From NCBI RefSeq assembly GCF_021390535.1, contig NZ_JAJUXG010000012.1, positions 124,001 to 188,000 on the forward strand: a stretch of DNA of 64,000 bases. Reading direction: 5' to 3'. Shown here in pieces: positions 7,574 through 17,004 of this stretch. The notes beneath the pieces were generated by a model. It saw only the letters and a program-made list of their open reading frames with translations. It had not been told where the DNA came from and did not search any database. The position numbers and the translations under genes were made by a program. This DNA is from Dyadobacter sp. CY312 (GTDB lineage Bacteria; Bacteroidota; Bacteroidia; Cytophagales; Spirosomataceae). Position 1 is the first letter of the stretch. Each line of letters opens with the position of its first letter.

Positions 7574-10500
7574 TTACTTCATTCCAACCGGTTCTGTTAC
7601 TTTCATAATACCTCTCATCACACGCCAGTGACCTGGGAAAGAGCAGATGTAGGGATAATCTCCCGTCGCTTGCGGCACCTGAAAATCAAGCCTGAAATTT
7701 TGGCCCGGATTTACCAATGGCGAAGCAAACAGGACATCGGGGGAATCAGGAACAAAGTTTTTTTCAAAACCACCTGAAACACTTGCCATTGCATCCGCCG
7801 CTGCTCCCACTTTATCCTCCGCACCTGGCTTGGTGAAGACAATGTTGTGCGGCATCAGATCTGGATTATGGAAGGTAAGGGAAACTCTTCTGCCAGCAGG
7901 CAAAGTCAGCAATGCCTGATCAAACAACATCTGAGATGGTATCGCCGAAATAGCGATTTCAATGGTTGACGCATTATCCAGACTTTTAATTATTTGTTTC
8001 GAATTTTCTGAAGGTATCAGTCCTGCCAAACGTTTCCCCAAAGCCAAAGTTCGGTTATAGGAAGGTGCAAATCTTTTATTTTCAGGTGCTTTACTAGAAA
8101 ACGATAAAATTCTTTTAGACAAAACCGGCGCATAGTTTTCTTTCAGTTCTGCATCATTTTTGCCTTCAATTACTTTTTGTGCAAGTTCAAGATAGGCGCC
8201 GTCGGGCTTAATCAGTTCTGCCAGAAGATTTGCTTTTTCAGCGTCTTTGCCCGGCATTTGAAACAAAACTTTGTAAGCAGCCTGGTGAATCGGTTGCACT
8301 ATTGAATCCGAACTATTTTTTGCAAGATTGTCAGGAACGGTTGTGGTCAGCTTTTTCACTTTTTCATAAAATGACGATTGCAATTGCTGATCGTTTAACA
8401 GAGAAACCCCTTCCAGATAAGCAATAAGCGACGGACCTTTTGCGGTAGCAATCGGCCAGACATTTTGATCTGAACGGTCTGACACGATCAATGCCGCATA
8501 GCCAACAGATTGCATCAGAGAGGTATGATCCTGTTTCAAAAGATTTCTCAAAGAAGAATTGGATTCCGCAAGTTCGGTTTTGTTTCTTGTCAAAAGCAAT
8601 TCCACCAAATCCTGTGCCGTTTTGTTATTCTGCTCGCGGTTACGAATACTTTCAACAATTATTTCCACCGGCTTTTTCCCATTTTTACCTGAAAGTGTTT
8701 TCAAAGCCACTTCTTTTACATCTCGTTGCACGGCAGGATTATCAAGCTGTGCTTCCAAAACATGATTTGTAGAGGGCAATGCGGCAAGTTCATTTGGTGC
8801 GAGTTTAGCTAGCAAATGTGAAGCTGCTAGTGCGTCATTTTCTAAAAATTTTTGATTTTGTTTAAACGCAGCCAGCCAAACGGGTTTAAGGAACGAAAAT
8901 GTCTCATTGATTGCAAAATCCAGATAATAGTCCGTAGGTTGTTCCAAAACGCTTACCGCCGCCGCAACAGCCTCTTCCGACTCAAAATAACTGAAAGCTG
9001 TAATGGCTTCAATCCTCACGCGGGGTTCGGTATCCTGCACAGCTTTGCTCAACATCGCCAAAGCTTCCGGAAGTTCATCTTTCCAATATCTGACAATACG
9101 CACCGCGGCAGCACGTGCCCGGAAATCCTTCGCATTAAGCAGTGTAGTCAATAATTGCTTGTTTACCACATGGAAATCCTGATACAACCACAACGCTTCG
9201 AGTAAATTATGCTCGTAATTTTTGTCGGTCTTATTTAATCCTTTCACCCATTTTTCCAGTTCCGGAATCAGCTTTTCAGGAGCCTGTTCACGTATCAGCA
9301 CACGGGAGCGATAGCGCAACCGATCTTCATGTTCTTTCAGATTATCAAGCAATTGCGGAATAGTCTGCTTAGAAATATCAATGATTTTTAATAAAGGTTT
9401 GTTTTTATAGGACACTCGCCAAATCCGTCCATGAACCTTATCGCGTGCAGGATCACGAGGCGGATTTTCACCATGCGAAATCAATGGATTGTACCAATCT
9501 ACTACGTAAAGTGCTCCGTCAGGCCCAAATTCAAGATCAACCGGACGGAAATTCGGGTCGGAGGATTGTAACAGTGGCTCCACTTCTTTACTCGTTATGG
9601 CCGATTTGTCCGGCAAGACCTGATGCTGCTTAATTCCCTGAAAACCAATTGCATTGTTGATCAGCAGATTTCCCTGAACGTCATCCGGAAAATGCCTGCT
9701 GGATACGATTTCAAGCCCTGCCGTGGGGCGTACCCTTGTCGTGGTGAACATATTGATGCGTGGATGTTTGTCAGGATAATTGATTTTGCCGGTCATTGGC
9801 GGAGCAAAATAATTGGAACCATCCGAAGCATCGCCTATCAAGTGTGTTCCCCATTTATCAAAAATGTTTCCCCATGGATTGTAATATGGATACGAAATGT
9901 AATGGTCCAGCTTGCCGGTTCGCGGCTCAAAACGGTAAGTGGCACCATTGTAAGACCGAATCGGCCCGTAAGGCGTTTCTACCTGTGTGTTGAGGAAAAT
10001 ACCTTCATTGAAATAAATTCCACCATCCTGACCGTATGTAAATGCGTGTGTTGCATGATGGCTGTCTTCGGAACCAAAGCCCGATAAAACGATTTCTCTC
10101 ACATCCGCGACATCGTCACCATTAGTATCTTTTAAAAATAAAATATCAGGCTCCTGCGAAACAAACACTCCGCCATTTCCAAATTCGAAACCCAAAGGCA
10201 AATACAGATTATCGGCAAAAACGGTGTGTTTATCTGCTTTTCCATCGCCATTTGTATCTTCGAGGATCACTATTTTATCGTGTACCGGAACGCCGGGAAT
10301 GTATTGCGGGTAAGTTGGTATCGTTGCTACCCAAAGTCTGCCGCGCGCATCAAACGCCAATGCGACAGGTTTTGCCAATGGAAAATCCTGTTCGGATGCA
10401 AAGAGATTGGCCTCATATCCTTCCGGAAGTGTGAACTGCTCCACGCCGGCAGGCTGCGCACTTTCGACGTGACTTCCATGATGAGCCGGTGCAAGATGGC

Positions 10501-11686
10501 GACTTTGTTTACCAGTCATTTTCGTTACCAGAAATGCCTCCTGAGCCGCAGGATTTCCGCTTTCATCAATAATTGAAATTGCTTTTTTGTACGCATCCGC
10601 TCCTTTTCCTTTACTCAAATCCCAGATCACAGAATCGAGCGAAGTCGCCATTTGATCCAGTTTCGCCATTTCTGGTGGGAAAGAAATGATTCCGAAAGGC
10701 TCCCGTCTTCTTCCATAAATATACTCTCCATTTACAGCACGCCAGCGGTAAAAAAAGTGCTCATCTTTCATTTTAATAACACTACGAAGCTTTTCGGAGC
10801 CGTCTGCAGCCAGATCAATCGCAAGGGTTTTTGGCGTAAAACCCAGTTGCAGAGCCATCATTCGGGCGGTTTCTCTGTAACCCTTGTCAGTCAAATGAAT
10901 TCCATTGATTGTAATTGGGTTTTGAGGAGCACTTTGTGTAAGAGCTTTCGTAGGTGCATATAAATCAATGAAAGACAACCCTTGCTGAACGGCCGTTTTT
11001 CGCATTGTTTCCGTGTACCTTTCAAGATTACGGTTATGTTCATCAGGATTAGGAAAATGTCCTCCCAACTTTTCATGTGCAATGGGCGAAACCAGAACCA
11101 GAACTGGTGCCGATTTCCCGTTGTACTTTTTGCTTTGCAGAGCTTTGATAAAAACATTGAGCTCTTTTTCAAATTGGGGTAAACCTTTTTCCCCTTTAAA
11201 AGCCTCGTTCATCCCAAAACAAAGAAAAATGATATCCGCACTTTGCTCGCTAAGCGATTGCTGGAGACCGTCAAAATTAAGCGCAATGGGCATGTTACCA
11301 CCCTCTGTCCCCCAACTTCTGAAAGAAAGATCCTTGGGGTCTTCAATTTGTTTTTTGATTTCTCTTTTAAATCCTGGAAAATTAAGTGGCCGCGGCTGAA
11401 GACCTACTTCGTCAGCGCTCCATCCCATATTCCTTACAGTTAGCTGAAGATCGAGATAGTTGCTTTGAAGAAGTGTTTCAAAATATCCGAAATGCCGCAT
11501 CCTGTCGGCAAAGGTGTTGCCGAGAATGATGATGTTGTCGTTCTTTTTTGGTGAAAAACGCGGACTCAGGCTTTGCGCAAACAAGGAGCTAGGTTGGGAT
11601 AAAAAATATAAGCACAGGATTCCACACAGGAGAAAATTCAGCAAATATTGTTTCAGGTTACTTTTACAATTTTTATTTACAATCAT
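7574..11686 (-). CDS. SGNH hydrolase / membrane-bound-dehydrogenase-type propeller / cupredoxin fusion
   Basis: A 1370-residue exported protein. The start is the ATG at 11686; the frame continues upstream only to a TTG at 11707. A signal peptide ends near residue 38 (SSLFAQ). Residues about 50-290 are an SGNH/GDSL-type domain: the GDS block reads GNTFADRM, block III reads GMNE (about 158) and the late block reads INGIHLTDKGY with the catalytic-type histidine but N in place of D. Residues about 418-775 are a glucose/sorbosone-dehydrogenase-like propeller of the kind found in PVC-type proteins (EDTNGDGKAD, KDTNGDDVAD, PVDLEFGPDGALYVVDWYNP). A HEAT-like helical stretch follows to about 1240. The last 120 residues are a cupredoxin with candidate copper ligands in MPHNIVFT and ICSFPGHWRVMRG. 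It follows SusD after a 90-base gap and may act on the imported ligand. Confidence 0.85.
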   Translation of the reverse strand: MIVNKNCKSNLKQYLLNFLLCGILCLYFLSQPSSLFAQSLSPRFSPKKNDNIIILGNTFADRMRHFGYFETLLQSNYLDLQLTVRNMGWSADEVGLQPRPLNFPGFKREIKKQIEDPKDLSFRSWGTEGGNMPIALNFDGLQQSLSEQSADIIFLCFGMNEAFKGEKGLPQFEKELNVFIKALQSKKYNGKSAPVLVLVSPIAHEKLGGHFPNPDEHNRNLERYTETMRKTAVQQGLSFIDLYAPTKALTQSAPQNPITINGIHLTDKGYRETARMMALQLGFTPKTLAIDLAADGSEKLRSVIKMKDEHFFYRWRAVNGEYIYGRRREPFGIISFPPEMAKLDQMATSLDSVIWDLSKGKGADAYKKAISIIDESGNPAAQEAFLVTKMTGKQSRHLAPAHHGSHVESAQPAGVEQFTLPEGYEANLFASEQDFPLAKPVALAFDARGRLWVATIPTYPQYIPGVPVHDKIVILEDTNGDGKADKHTVFADNLYLPLGFEFGNGGVFVSQEPDILFLKDTNGDDVADVREIVLSGFGSEDSHHATHAFTYGQDGGIYFNEGIFLNTQVETPYGPIRSYNGATYRFEPRTGKLDHYISYPYYNPWGNIFDKWGTHLIGDASDGSNYFAPPMTGKINYPDKHPRINMFTTTRVRPTAGLEIVSSRHFPDDVQGNLLINNAIGFQGIKQHQVLPDKSAITSKEVEPLLQSSDPNFRPVDLEFGPDGALYVVDWYNPLISHGENPPRDPARDKVHGRIWRVSYKNKPLLKIIDISKQTIPQLLDNLKEHEDRLRYRSRVLIREQAPEKLIPELEKWVKGLNKTDKNYEHNLLEALWLYQDFHVVNKQLLTTLLNAKDFRARAAAVRIVRYWKDELPEALAMLSKAVQDTEPRVRIEAITAFSYFESEEAVAAAVSVLEQPTDYYLDFAINETFSFLKPVWLAAFKQNQKFLENDALAASHLLAKLAPNELAALPSTNHVLEAQLDNPAVQRDVKEVALKTLSGKNGKKPVEIIVESIRNREQNNKTAQDLVELLLTRNKTELAESNSSLRNLLKQDHTSLMQSVGYAALIVSDRSDQNVWPIATAKGPSLIAYLEGVSLLNDQQLQSSFYEKVKKLTTTVPDNLAKNSSDSIVQPIHQAAYKVLFQMPGKDAEKANLLAELIKPDGAYLELAQKVIEGKNDAELKENYAPVLSKRILSFSSKAPENKRFAPSYNRTLALGKRLAGLIPSENSKQIIKSLDNASTIEIAISAIPSQMLFDQALLTLPAGRRVSLTFHNPDLMPHNIVFTKPGAEDKVGAAADAMASVSGGFEKNFVPDSPDVLFASPLVNPGQNFRLDFQVPQATGDYPYICSFPGHWRVMRGIMKVTEPVGMK

Positions 11687-11776
11687 ACTTTTTCCCAAAC
11701 GGGCCAATTGGAATGAACGGATGCAATAGTTGGGGTGATTGATTTTTAGAAATCAGTCAAAAAAGTAAAAGGGGAT

Positions 11777-13387
11777 TTACCAGCCTGGATTCTGTTCCAG
11801 ATTTGGATTTTTTTCTATTTCCCGCTGAGGAATAGGGACATAGTACATTTTATCCTGAAAAACGCACGAAACGCCATCCACTGGCTTGGCCTGGTAAGCG
11901 TAAGAACCATCGGCTTTTTTAGTGATGTACAATGCATTGAACTGTTTCCCATTCAAAACCTGAGAAGCAATTTTCCATCTTCTCAAATCCCAGTACCTTT
12001 TATTTTCAAAGCTTAATTCAATGTATCGTTCTTTCCTGATCCGTTCCTTCATCTGATCTTTTGACAATCCTTTTGGTAATTGATAGGGACTCAGCCCTGC
12101 ACGACTTCGAATCTGTTCAACCGCATCATAAACGCTCTGATCAGGAGCACTCAAAGCTTCATTTTTTGCTTCGGCATAATTAAGCAATACTTCTGCATAC
12201 CGTAGTTCATTCCAGTTTTGATCACTTCCCGAACTTCCGTAATAGTCATTGTTGCTTTCGTTCATTCCCTTCCGTAAAAGATAGCCGGTAACCGTTGCGT
12301 AGGGCAGATTGATACCATCTATTGGTGCACCTTCATATAAGAAAATGGTATTTCCGAAAAACTTTTCGCCATTGTACAAAACCGTCGCATGCAGCCTCGG
12401 ATCTCTGTTCAGATAAGGTTTTGCAGGATCATATCCTGAACCTGCCTCTTTTATTCCTTTGCCATTTGCCATATCAAAAGCATCGACAAACTCCTGCACC
12501 GGACAACGCGCCGATGCTGCCTGACGCGACTGAGAATCAGGCTGTCCCCATGAATCCCAGCCGTGTTCGCGGAAAGGTTTTTGATATTGGACACTGAAAA
12601 TTTCCTCCTCATTATTTTTGTCAGTCATAATGTTCCGAAAATTTGAATGCAGTTTATAAGTCCCTCCGTCAATCACCTCTTTATTGACAGCCGCGGCCTG
12701 CTCCCATCTTTTTACATCATTGGCGGGATTGTATAAAGCACTTGCCCAAAAAGTAAGAACTCTTCCCAAATATGCATTTGCCGAATGGTGATTCGCCTTT
12801 CCCACATCCACAGCGCGACTTCCATAAGTTTCGGGCAGTAAAGTGACGGCCTCTTTGAGTTCGTTTACCAAAAAAGTAAAGCTCTCATCCACGCTTGCCC
12901 TTTTTACAAACAGATCGTCGTTCAACGTTTGCGGAATGGTAATTAAAGGCACACCACCATACCTTTTTATCATTTCAAAATATTGCACAGCCCGAAGAAA
13001 TTTCACCTGGCCTTTTAATGCATTCTTTTCGTCTTCATCAATTGTAGCTTCATCAATTTTATCAAGAAACATATTTGCTTTGCGTACCTGTCCGTAAGCC
13101 CAGTATTGCAGATGGTCCGTGTTGGCAAACCATTGTCCCTGCAAAATATCCCTAGGCGCACCGCCCCAGTAAGTCCTGGATTCGTCTGAAATATTGTCGT
13201 GCAGATTAAACTCAAATCCCTGCACATCGAGGTACATATTATTGACAAACAACTGCATTAGAGCAGCATCTTTGAAAACTTCTTCCTCCGGAATCGCGTC
13301 CGTGGCTTGCCGGTCCAGAAATTTTTCATCACACGCAGTATTGAACAGCAAAACGGCAATGAATATGATTGTTGTAATCCTTTTCAT
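11777..13387 (-). CDS. SusD/RagB family outer-membrane lipoprotein
   Basis: A 536-residue SusD-type substrate-binding lipoprotein. A lipobox ends at C19 (LLFNTACDEKF). Family hallmarks include the TPR-like region (AVQYFEMIKRYGGVPLI), NELRYAEVLLNYAEAKNEA, the IRKERYIELSFENKRYWDLRRW segment and the terminal QNPGW. It forms the lid of the SusC channel at the cell surface and captures ligand for import. It starts 19 bases after the SusC stop, so the two are cotranscribed. No glycoside hydrolase gene lies beside the pair, so the ligand need not be a polysaccharide. Confidence 0.95.
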   Translation of the reverse strand: MKRITTIIFIAVLLFNTACDEKFLDRQATDAIPEEEVFKDAALMQLFVNNMYLDVQGFEFNLHDNISDESRTYWGGAPRDILQGQWFANTDHLQYWAYGQVRKANMFLDKIDEATIDEDEKNALKGQVKFLRAVQYFEMIKRYGGVPLITIPQTLNDDLFVKRASVDESFTFLVNELKEAVTLLPETYGSRAVDVGKANHHSANAYLGRVLTFWASALYNPANDVKRWEQAAAVNKEVIDGGTYKLHSNFRNIMTDKNNEEEIFSVQYQKPFREHGWDSWGQPDSQSRQAASARCPVQEFVDAFDMANGKGIKEAGSGYDPAKPYLNRDPRLHATVLYNGEKFFGNTIFLYEGAPIDGINLPYATVTGYLLRKGMNESNNDYYGSSGSDQNWNELRYAEVLLNYAEAKNEALSAPDQSVYDAVEQIRSRAGLSPYQLPKGLSKDQMKERIRKERYIELSFENKRYWDLRRWKIASQVLNGKQFNALYITKKADGSYAYQAKPVDGVSCVFQDKMYYVPIPQREIEKNPNLEQNPGW

Positions 13388-13406
13388 ATCAATATTGTGT
13401 TTAAAA

Positions 13407-16400
13407 TCAAAAAGTTAGATTCAGCCCCAGGTTCAGGGTGCGCTGCTGTGGATAGTAAGAGCCGGTAGGATTTTCGGTTTCAGGGTCAAAAATTTTCATT
13501 TTGTCGATCAACAGAAGATTAAGACCGGAGAAGTAAAGTCTCAGATTCTCAGCGTGGAATTTGCGGGAGATGTCTTTTGGTAAAGTGTAGCCAAAATCAA
13601 CCGATTTCAACCGGATGTAACTTGCATCGCGCAGGTACAAAGTGGAAGTGAGTGAATTATTAGGGTGCCCCGCTTCCCACGGTCTTGGATATTTTGCATT
13701 AGGATTTTCTGGCGACCAATGATCCAGCAGATCCACGAAAGTATTCCGGGTTCCTCCCAGAAAGAAGTTTCTGGCCATTCCATCCAAAACACGGTTTACT
13801 CTTGCAGCTCCCTGAAACAATACGCTCAGATCGAAACCTTTGAACGATCCTCCAAAGCTAAGTCCACCGATGATTTTCGGGATGTGATTATCCATTGAAA
13901 TAATGGTCAGGTCATTTGCATCCACTTTTTGATCTCCATTGATATCCGCATACTTCACATCACCGGCTTTTTGTCCACCATTGAACTGAGGCAGATATGC
14001 AGTTACTTCTTCATCTGTCTGGAAATATCCAAGTGCTTTGTATCCGGTTATAAATCCGAGGGGACGGCCGGTTTGGAGCAAATAATCAGGGGTGTTTGCA
14101 GGTTCATCAAGCGTAATGACATTGCTTCGAGAGAAACTTCCATTTGCTTTTACAAAGTAATTAAAAGACCCGATTCTTTTTTGATGGGTAAGGGAAAGTT
14201 CAATACCCTGATTGTCAACCACCGCATAATTTTCAGCTGGTAATTGCGCACCCAAAGTAGCAGGAATTGATCGGATCCGGCTGCGAAGAATGTTTGATGT
14301 TCTTTTGTTGAACCAATCAACTTCAAACTGGAACATGCCACTCCACAATGATCCTTCCAAGCCTATGTCAGTGATGTTGGCCTTTTCCCAGCTCACATTG
14401 GGATTTGGCAAAATTCCTGGTGAAATACTGGATAATGCGTTAGTACCCGAAATAATGCTTCCCGATGGATTGAACACCTGCTGATACTGGAATGAAGGCC
14501 GTCTTCCATAATACACGTTTCTGTCGTTTCCTACCACACCATAAGAAGCTCTCAGTTTCAGATTATCAATAAATCTCAGATTGCTGTTGTCACGAATAAA
14601 TGATTCTTCGCTAAGCCTCCAACCCGCAGAAACGGCGGGGAAAAAGCCATACTTTTTTGTTGTAGGAAAAGCCACGGAACCATCTCGACGGAAAGAGGCT
14701 TCAAAAATATACCGCTGCATGAAAGTGTAATTGAGCCTGGCAATGGCTCCTCGCCTTCCATCCGTAAACGATCCGCCATTGGCATCTTTTTGATTTTCAC
14801 CGCCATAAAAAAATTCATCAAGTCCTATAGCCGGGAAATTGGTCCGAAAACCATAGAAATTAGTGCCTTTCGCATCTATTTGTTCAAATAAAAGCAATCC
14901 GCCCAACTCATGCTTGCCAAATGTTTTGGAGTAATTCAAGGAAGCATTAAGCGTTGTGGTATTATATTCATCAAATGATTGATTCAGAGCCGTTTTCCCA
15001 TTCCATCCTCCATAGGGATAAATTTCCAGCGTATTCCCGTCGGCATCCTGCCTGTTCATGAAAATCGGTACCAGATAACTTTTATTGGTAGAATATTCTT
15101 TCCCAAAAGACGCACGGCCGCTGACAGAAAGTCCCGGAACAAAAGGCAGATCATGTTTGAGCGTAACGGTTGTTTGCAAAAGATTCATTTTTGTTTTGCT
15201 GTAACCCGTTTTCACCTCCTCCATAGGATGCTGCTCACGTGTATAGAATATGGTTCCGTCGGGATTGTAGGCCATATCCATTGGGTAGGCCGCTACGATA
15301 TCATCAAAAATGGCTTCTGCTGAATACCCGCTTCCATTACTGTTGCGTGTACTTGCATCAAAATCAGCCGAAATGGTGAAGTTTTTGTTAATCTTGGCAT
15401 CCACATTGGAACGGATCGAATAGCGCTGGAAATTAATTTCATCATACATTCCATCCTGATCCATATAACCAACTGACAGATAGTATTTAATGGCATCAGA
15501 TCCTCCATTTACGCTGATATTTTGCTGCGTTTGGAAAGACTGGTTTTTCATCGTCATGCCATACCAATCGGTTTCGGGCACTTTTCCCAACCGAATATCT
15601 TCCAGCATTTGATCCGTGTATTGGATCGGCTTGCCTACGTTCTGGACTGCTTTGTTTTTTGTTGTAGCGTATTCATATGCATTCATTACACGCGGATAGC
15701 GCGTAGGCTGCTGAATTCCTGCAAAACCATTGTAGTGAAAAGTCGGCTTACCTGTACTTCCTCGTTTCGTGGTGATCAGCACAACGCCATTTGCAGCTCG
15801 TGAACCATAAACCGCTGTTGCAGAAGCATCTTTTAATATGGAAACGCTTTCAATTTCATTGGGATCGATTTGCTCCATTCCCCTCACAATGCCATCTACA
15901 AGTACAAGTGCGCTATTGTCACCAAATGTACTTGCACCACGAATAGAAATGCTTGATCCTGATCCTGGCTTACCATTTCCGTTTACGGCGATCAATCCCG
16001 GCAATCTTCCTGTGAGCGCATTGGTAACATTGGTTACGGGTGTTTTCAACATCTCATCGCCATCCACCGCAGCAACGGAACCGGTCAGGTTGACTTTCTT
16101 CTGAACACCATAGCCAACTACCACAACTTCCTCCAAAGATTTGTTGTCAACCTTGAGTACGACATCAATCGTAGTGCTTCTGCCAACAGGTAATTCCTGT
16201 GATAAATAGCCTACAAAGGAGAAAACCAAAACAGCTAAGGTGTCGGTTACCTCAACTTCATACCGTCCGTCAGTATCCGTTACAGATCCCTTTTGTGTTC
16301 CCTTTTGTACAATATTCACACCCGGCAAACCTTCGCCTCTCTCATCAGAAATTCTGCCTGAAACCCGCAGATCAACCGGATTTGTTTCCAGTGCCTCATC

Positions 16401-16799
16401 TTTTTCCAAATGTCCGGATGATGGAACAACAGGCGCGGGTTCCGTACTTAAAATAATTTGCTGACCAACAATTTCGTACTTGATTTTGAGCGGCTTCACA
16501 ACCTTCTCCAATACTTCCAGTAAGGTTTCATTAGTAGCAACAAGCGATACTTTCTGCTCGGACGGCACCACGCTAGGGCGATACGCGAATTTGACATTCG
16601 CCTGCTTTTCGATTTTAGTAAGAACCTTTCGAAGTTCCTGATTTTCTACACTCAGGTTAACCTTGCGGTTCAGTAATTCCTGCCCCGAAGCGTTGTGAGC
16701 TAAGGACACACCTGTAAAAATCACCGCCAGGAAGGCTTGCAATAGTGAGATTTTCATAAGGTGAAATAAGAATGAGTTTAGAAATAGTTGTCTTTTCAT
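13407..16799 (-). CDS. SusC/RagA TonB-linked outer-membrane transporter with STN domain
   Basis: About 1130 residues. After the signal peptide (MKISLLQAFLAVIFTG region) comes an STN domain (about 50-110; LRKVLTKIEKQANVKFAYRP), which contacts the anti-sigma factor FecR, then a carboxypeptidase-like domain (VSGRISDERGEGLPGVNIV), the TonB box area, a plug (LEEVVVVGYGVQKKVNLTGS; GASTFGDNSALVLVDGI) and a beta-barrel ending in LNLGLNLTF. It imports large ligands through the outer membrane together with SusD. The ATG at 16799 is chosen because it fits the usual SusC start. An in-frame GTG at 16838 and TTG at 16832 lie upstream, the latter with a full Shine-Dalgarno sequence about 5 bases ahead, so a longer start remains possible. 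Expected control: the FecR/sigma pair upstream. Confidence 0.95.
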   Translation of the reverse strand: MKRQLFLNSFLFHLMKISLLQAFLAVIFTGVSLAHNASGQELLNRKVNLSVENQELRKVLTKIEKQANVKFAYRPSVVPSEQKVSLVATNETLLEVLEKVVKPLKIKYEIVGQQIILSTEPAPVVPSSGHLEKDEALETNPVDLRVSGRISDERGEGLPGVNIVQKGTQKGSVTDTDGRYEVEVTDTLAVLVFSFVGYLSQELPVGRSTTIDVVLKVDNKSLEEVVVVGYGVQKKVNLTGSVAAVDGDEMLKTPVTNVTNALTGRLPGLIAVNGNGKPGSGSSISIRGASTFGDNSALVLVDGIVRGMEQIDPNEIESVSILKDASATAVYGSRAANGVVLITTKRGSTGKPTFHYNGFAGIQQPTRYPRVMNAYEYATTKNKAVQNVGKPIQYTDQMLEDIRLGKVPETDWYGMTMKNQSFQTQQNISVNGGSDAIKYYLSVGYMDQDGMYDEINFQRYSIRSNVDAKINKNFTISADFDASTRNSNGSGYSAEAIFDDIVAAYPMDMAYNPDGTIFYTREQHPMEEVKTGYSKTKMNLLQTTVTLKHDLPFVPGLSVSGRASFGKEYSTNKSYLVPIFMNRQDADGNTLEIYPYGGWNGKTALNQSFDEYNTTTLNASLNYSKTFGKHELGGLLLFEQIDAKGTNFYGFRTNFPAIGLDEFFYGGENQKDANGGSFTDGRRGAIARLNYTFMQRYIFEASFRRDGSVAFPTTKKYGFFPAVSAGWRLSEESFIRDNSNLRFIDNLKLRASYGVVGNDRNVYYGRRPSFQYQQVFNPSGSIISGTNALSSISPGILPNPNVSWEKANITDIGLEGSLWSGMFQFEVDWFNKRTSNILRSRIRSIPATLGAQLPAENYAVVDNQGIELSLTHQKRIGSFNYFVKANGSFSRSNVITLDEPANTPDYLLQTGRPLGFITGYKALGYFQTDEEVTAYLPQFNGGQKAGDVKYADINGDQKVDANDLTIISMDNHIPKIIGGLSFGGSFKGFDLSVLFQGAARVNRVLDGMARNFFLGGTRNTFVDLLDHWSPENPNAKYPRPWEAGHPNNSLTSTLYLRDASYIRLKSVDFGYTLPKDISRKFHAENLRLYFSGLNLLLIDKMKIFDPETENPTGSYYPQQRTLNLGLNLTF

Positions 16800-16835
16800 T
16801 AGATTTAAATGTTTTTGTGAATTTTTGAGCAAAAA

Positions 16836-16930
16836 CACCTCCTTAGCGTCAGGAAACTGGCGCGCTGCATTTTGAACCGTGCTTTTGGGAGGAAACCTGC
16901 ATCAGCGGTGTTGAGACCACCGCTGGTGCT
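16836..16930 (-). promoter_or_regulatory. SusC mRNA leader: hairpin plus full Shine-Dalgarno sequence
   Basis: Read on the minus strand, the leader holds a hairpin (CAGCGGTG / CACCGCTG, 16903-16925, seven-base loop; extended by GCA/TGC), then a CCTCC stretch near 16887-16893, then AAGGAGGTG at 16836-16844. The last is a nine-base match to the usual 3' end of 16S rRNA, which is rare in Bacteroidota. CCTCC could pair with GGAGG and mask it. Role inferred, not shown. Confidence 0.45.
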
Positions 16931-17004
16931 TTTTGTGTAGAAGTAAACTTCGGGTTATTCCATAGTTGAGAGTTTAGTTGGAATGGCTATTTTTAAAACA
17001 CTCT

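Noticed and set aside
9623..10087. Plus-strand frame of 154 codons inside the large fusion gene
   Set aside because: It runs antisense to a well-supported propeller domain and matches no family.
16903..16925. Terminator between fecR and susC
   Set aside because: There is no T-run after the stem on the minus strand (the direction of transcription); the T-run lies on the wrong side, so a leader hairpin is more likely.
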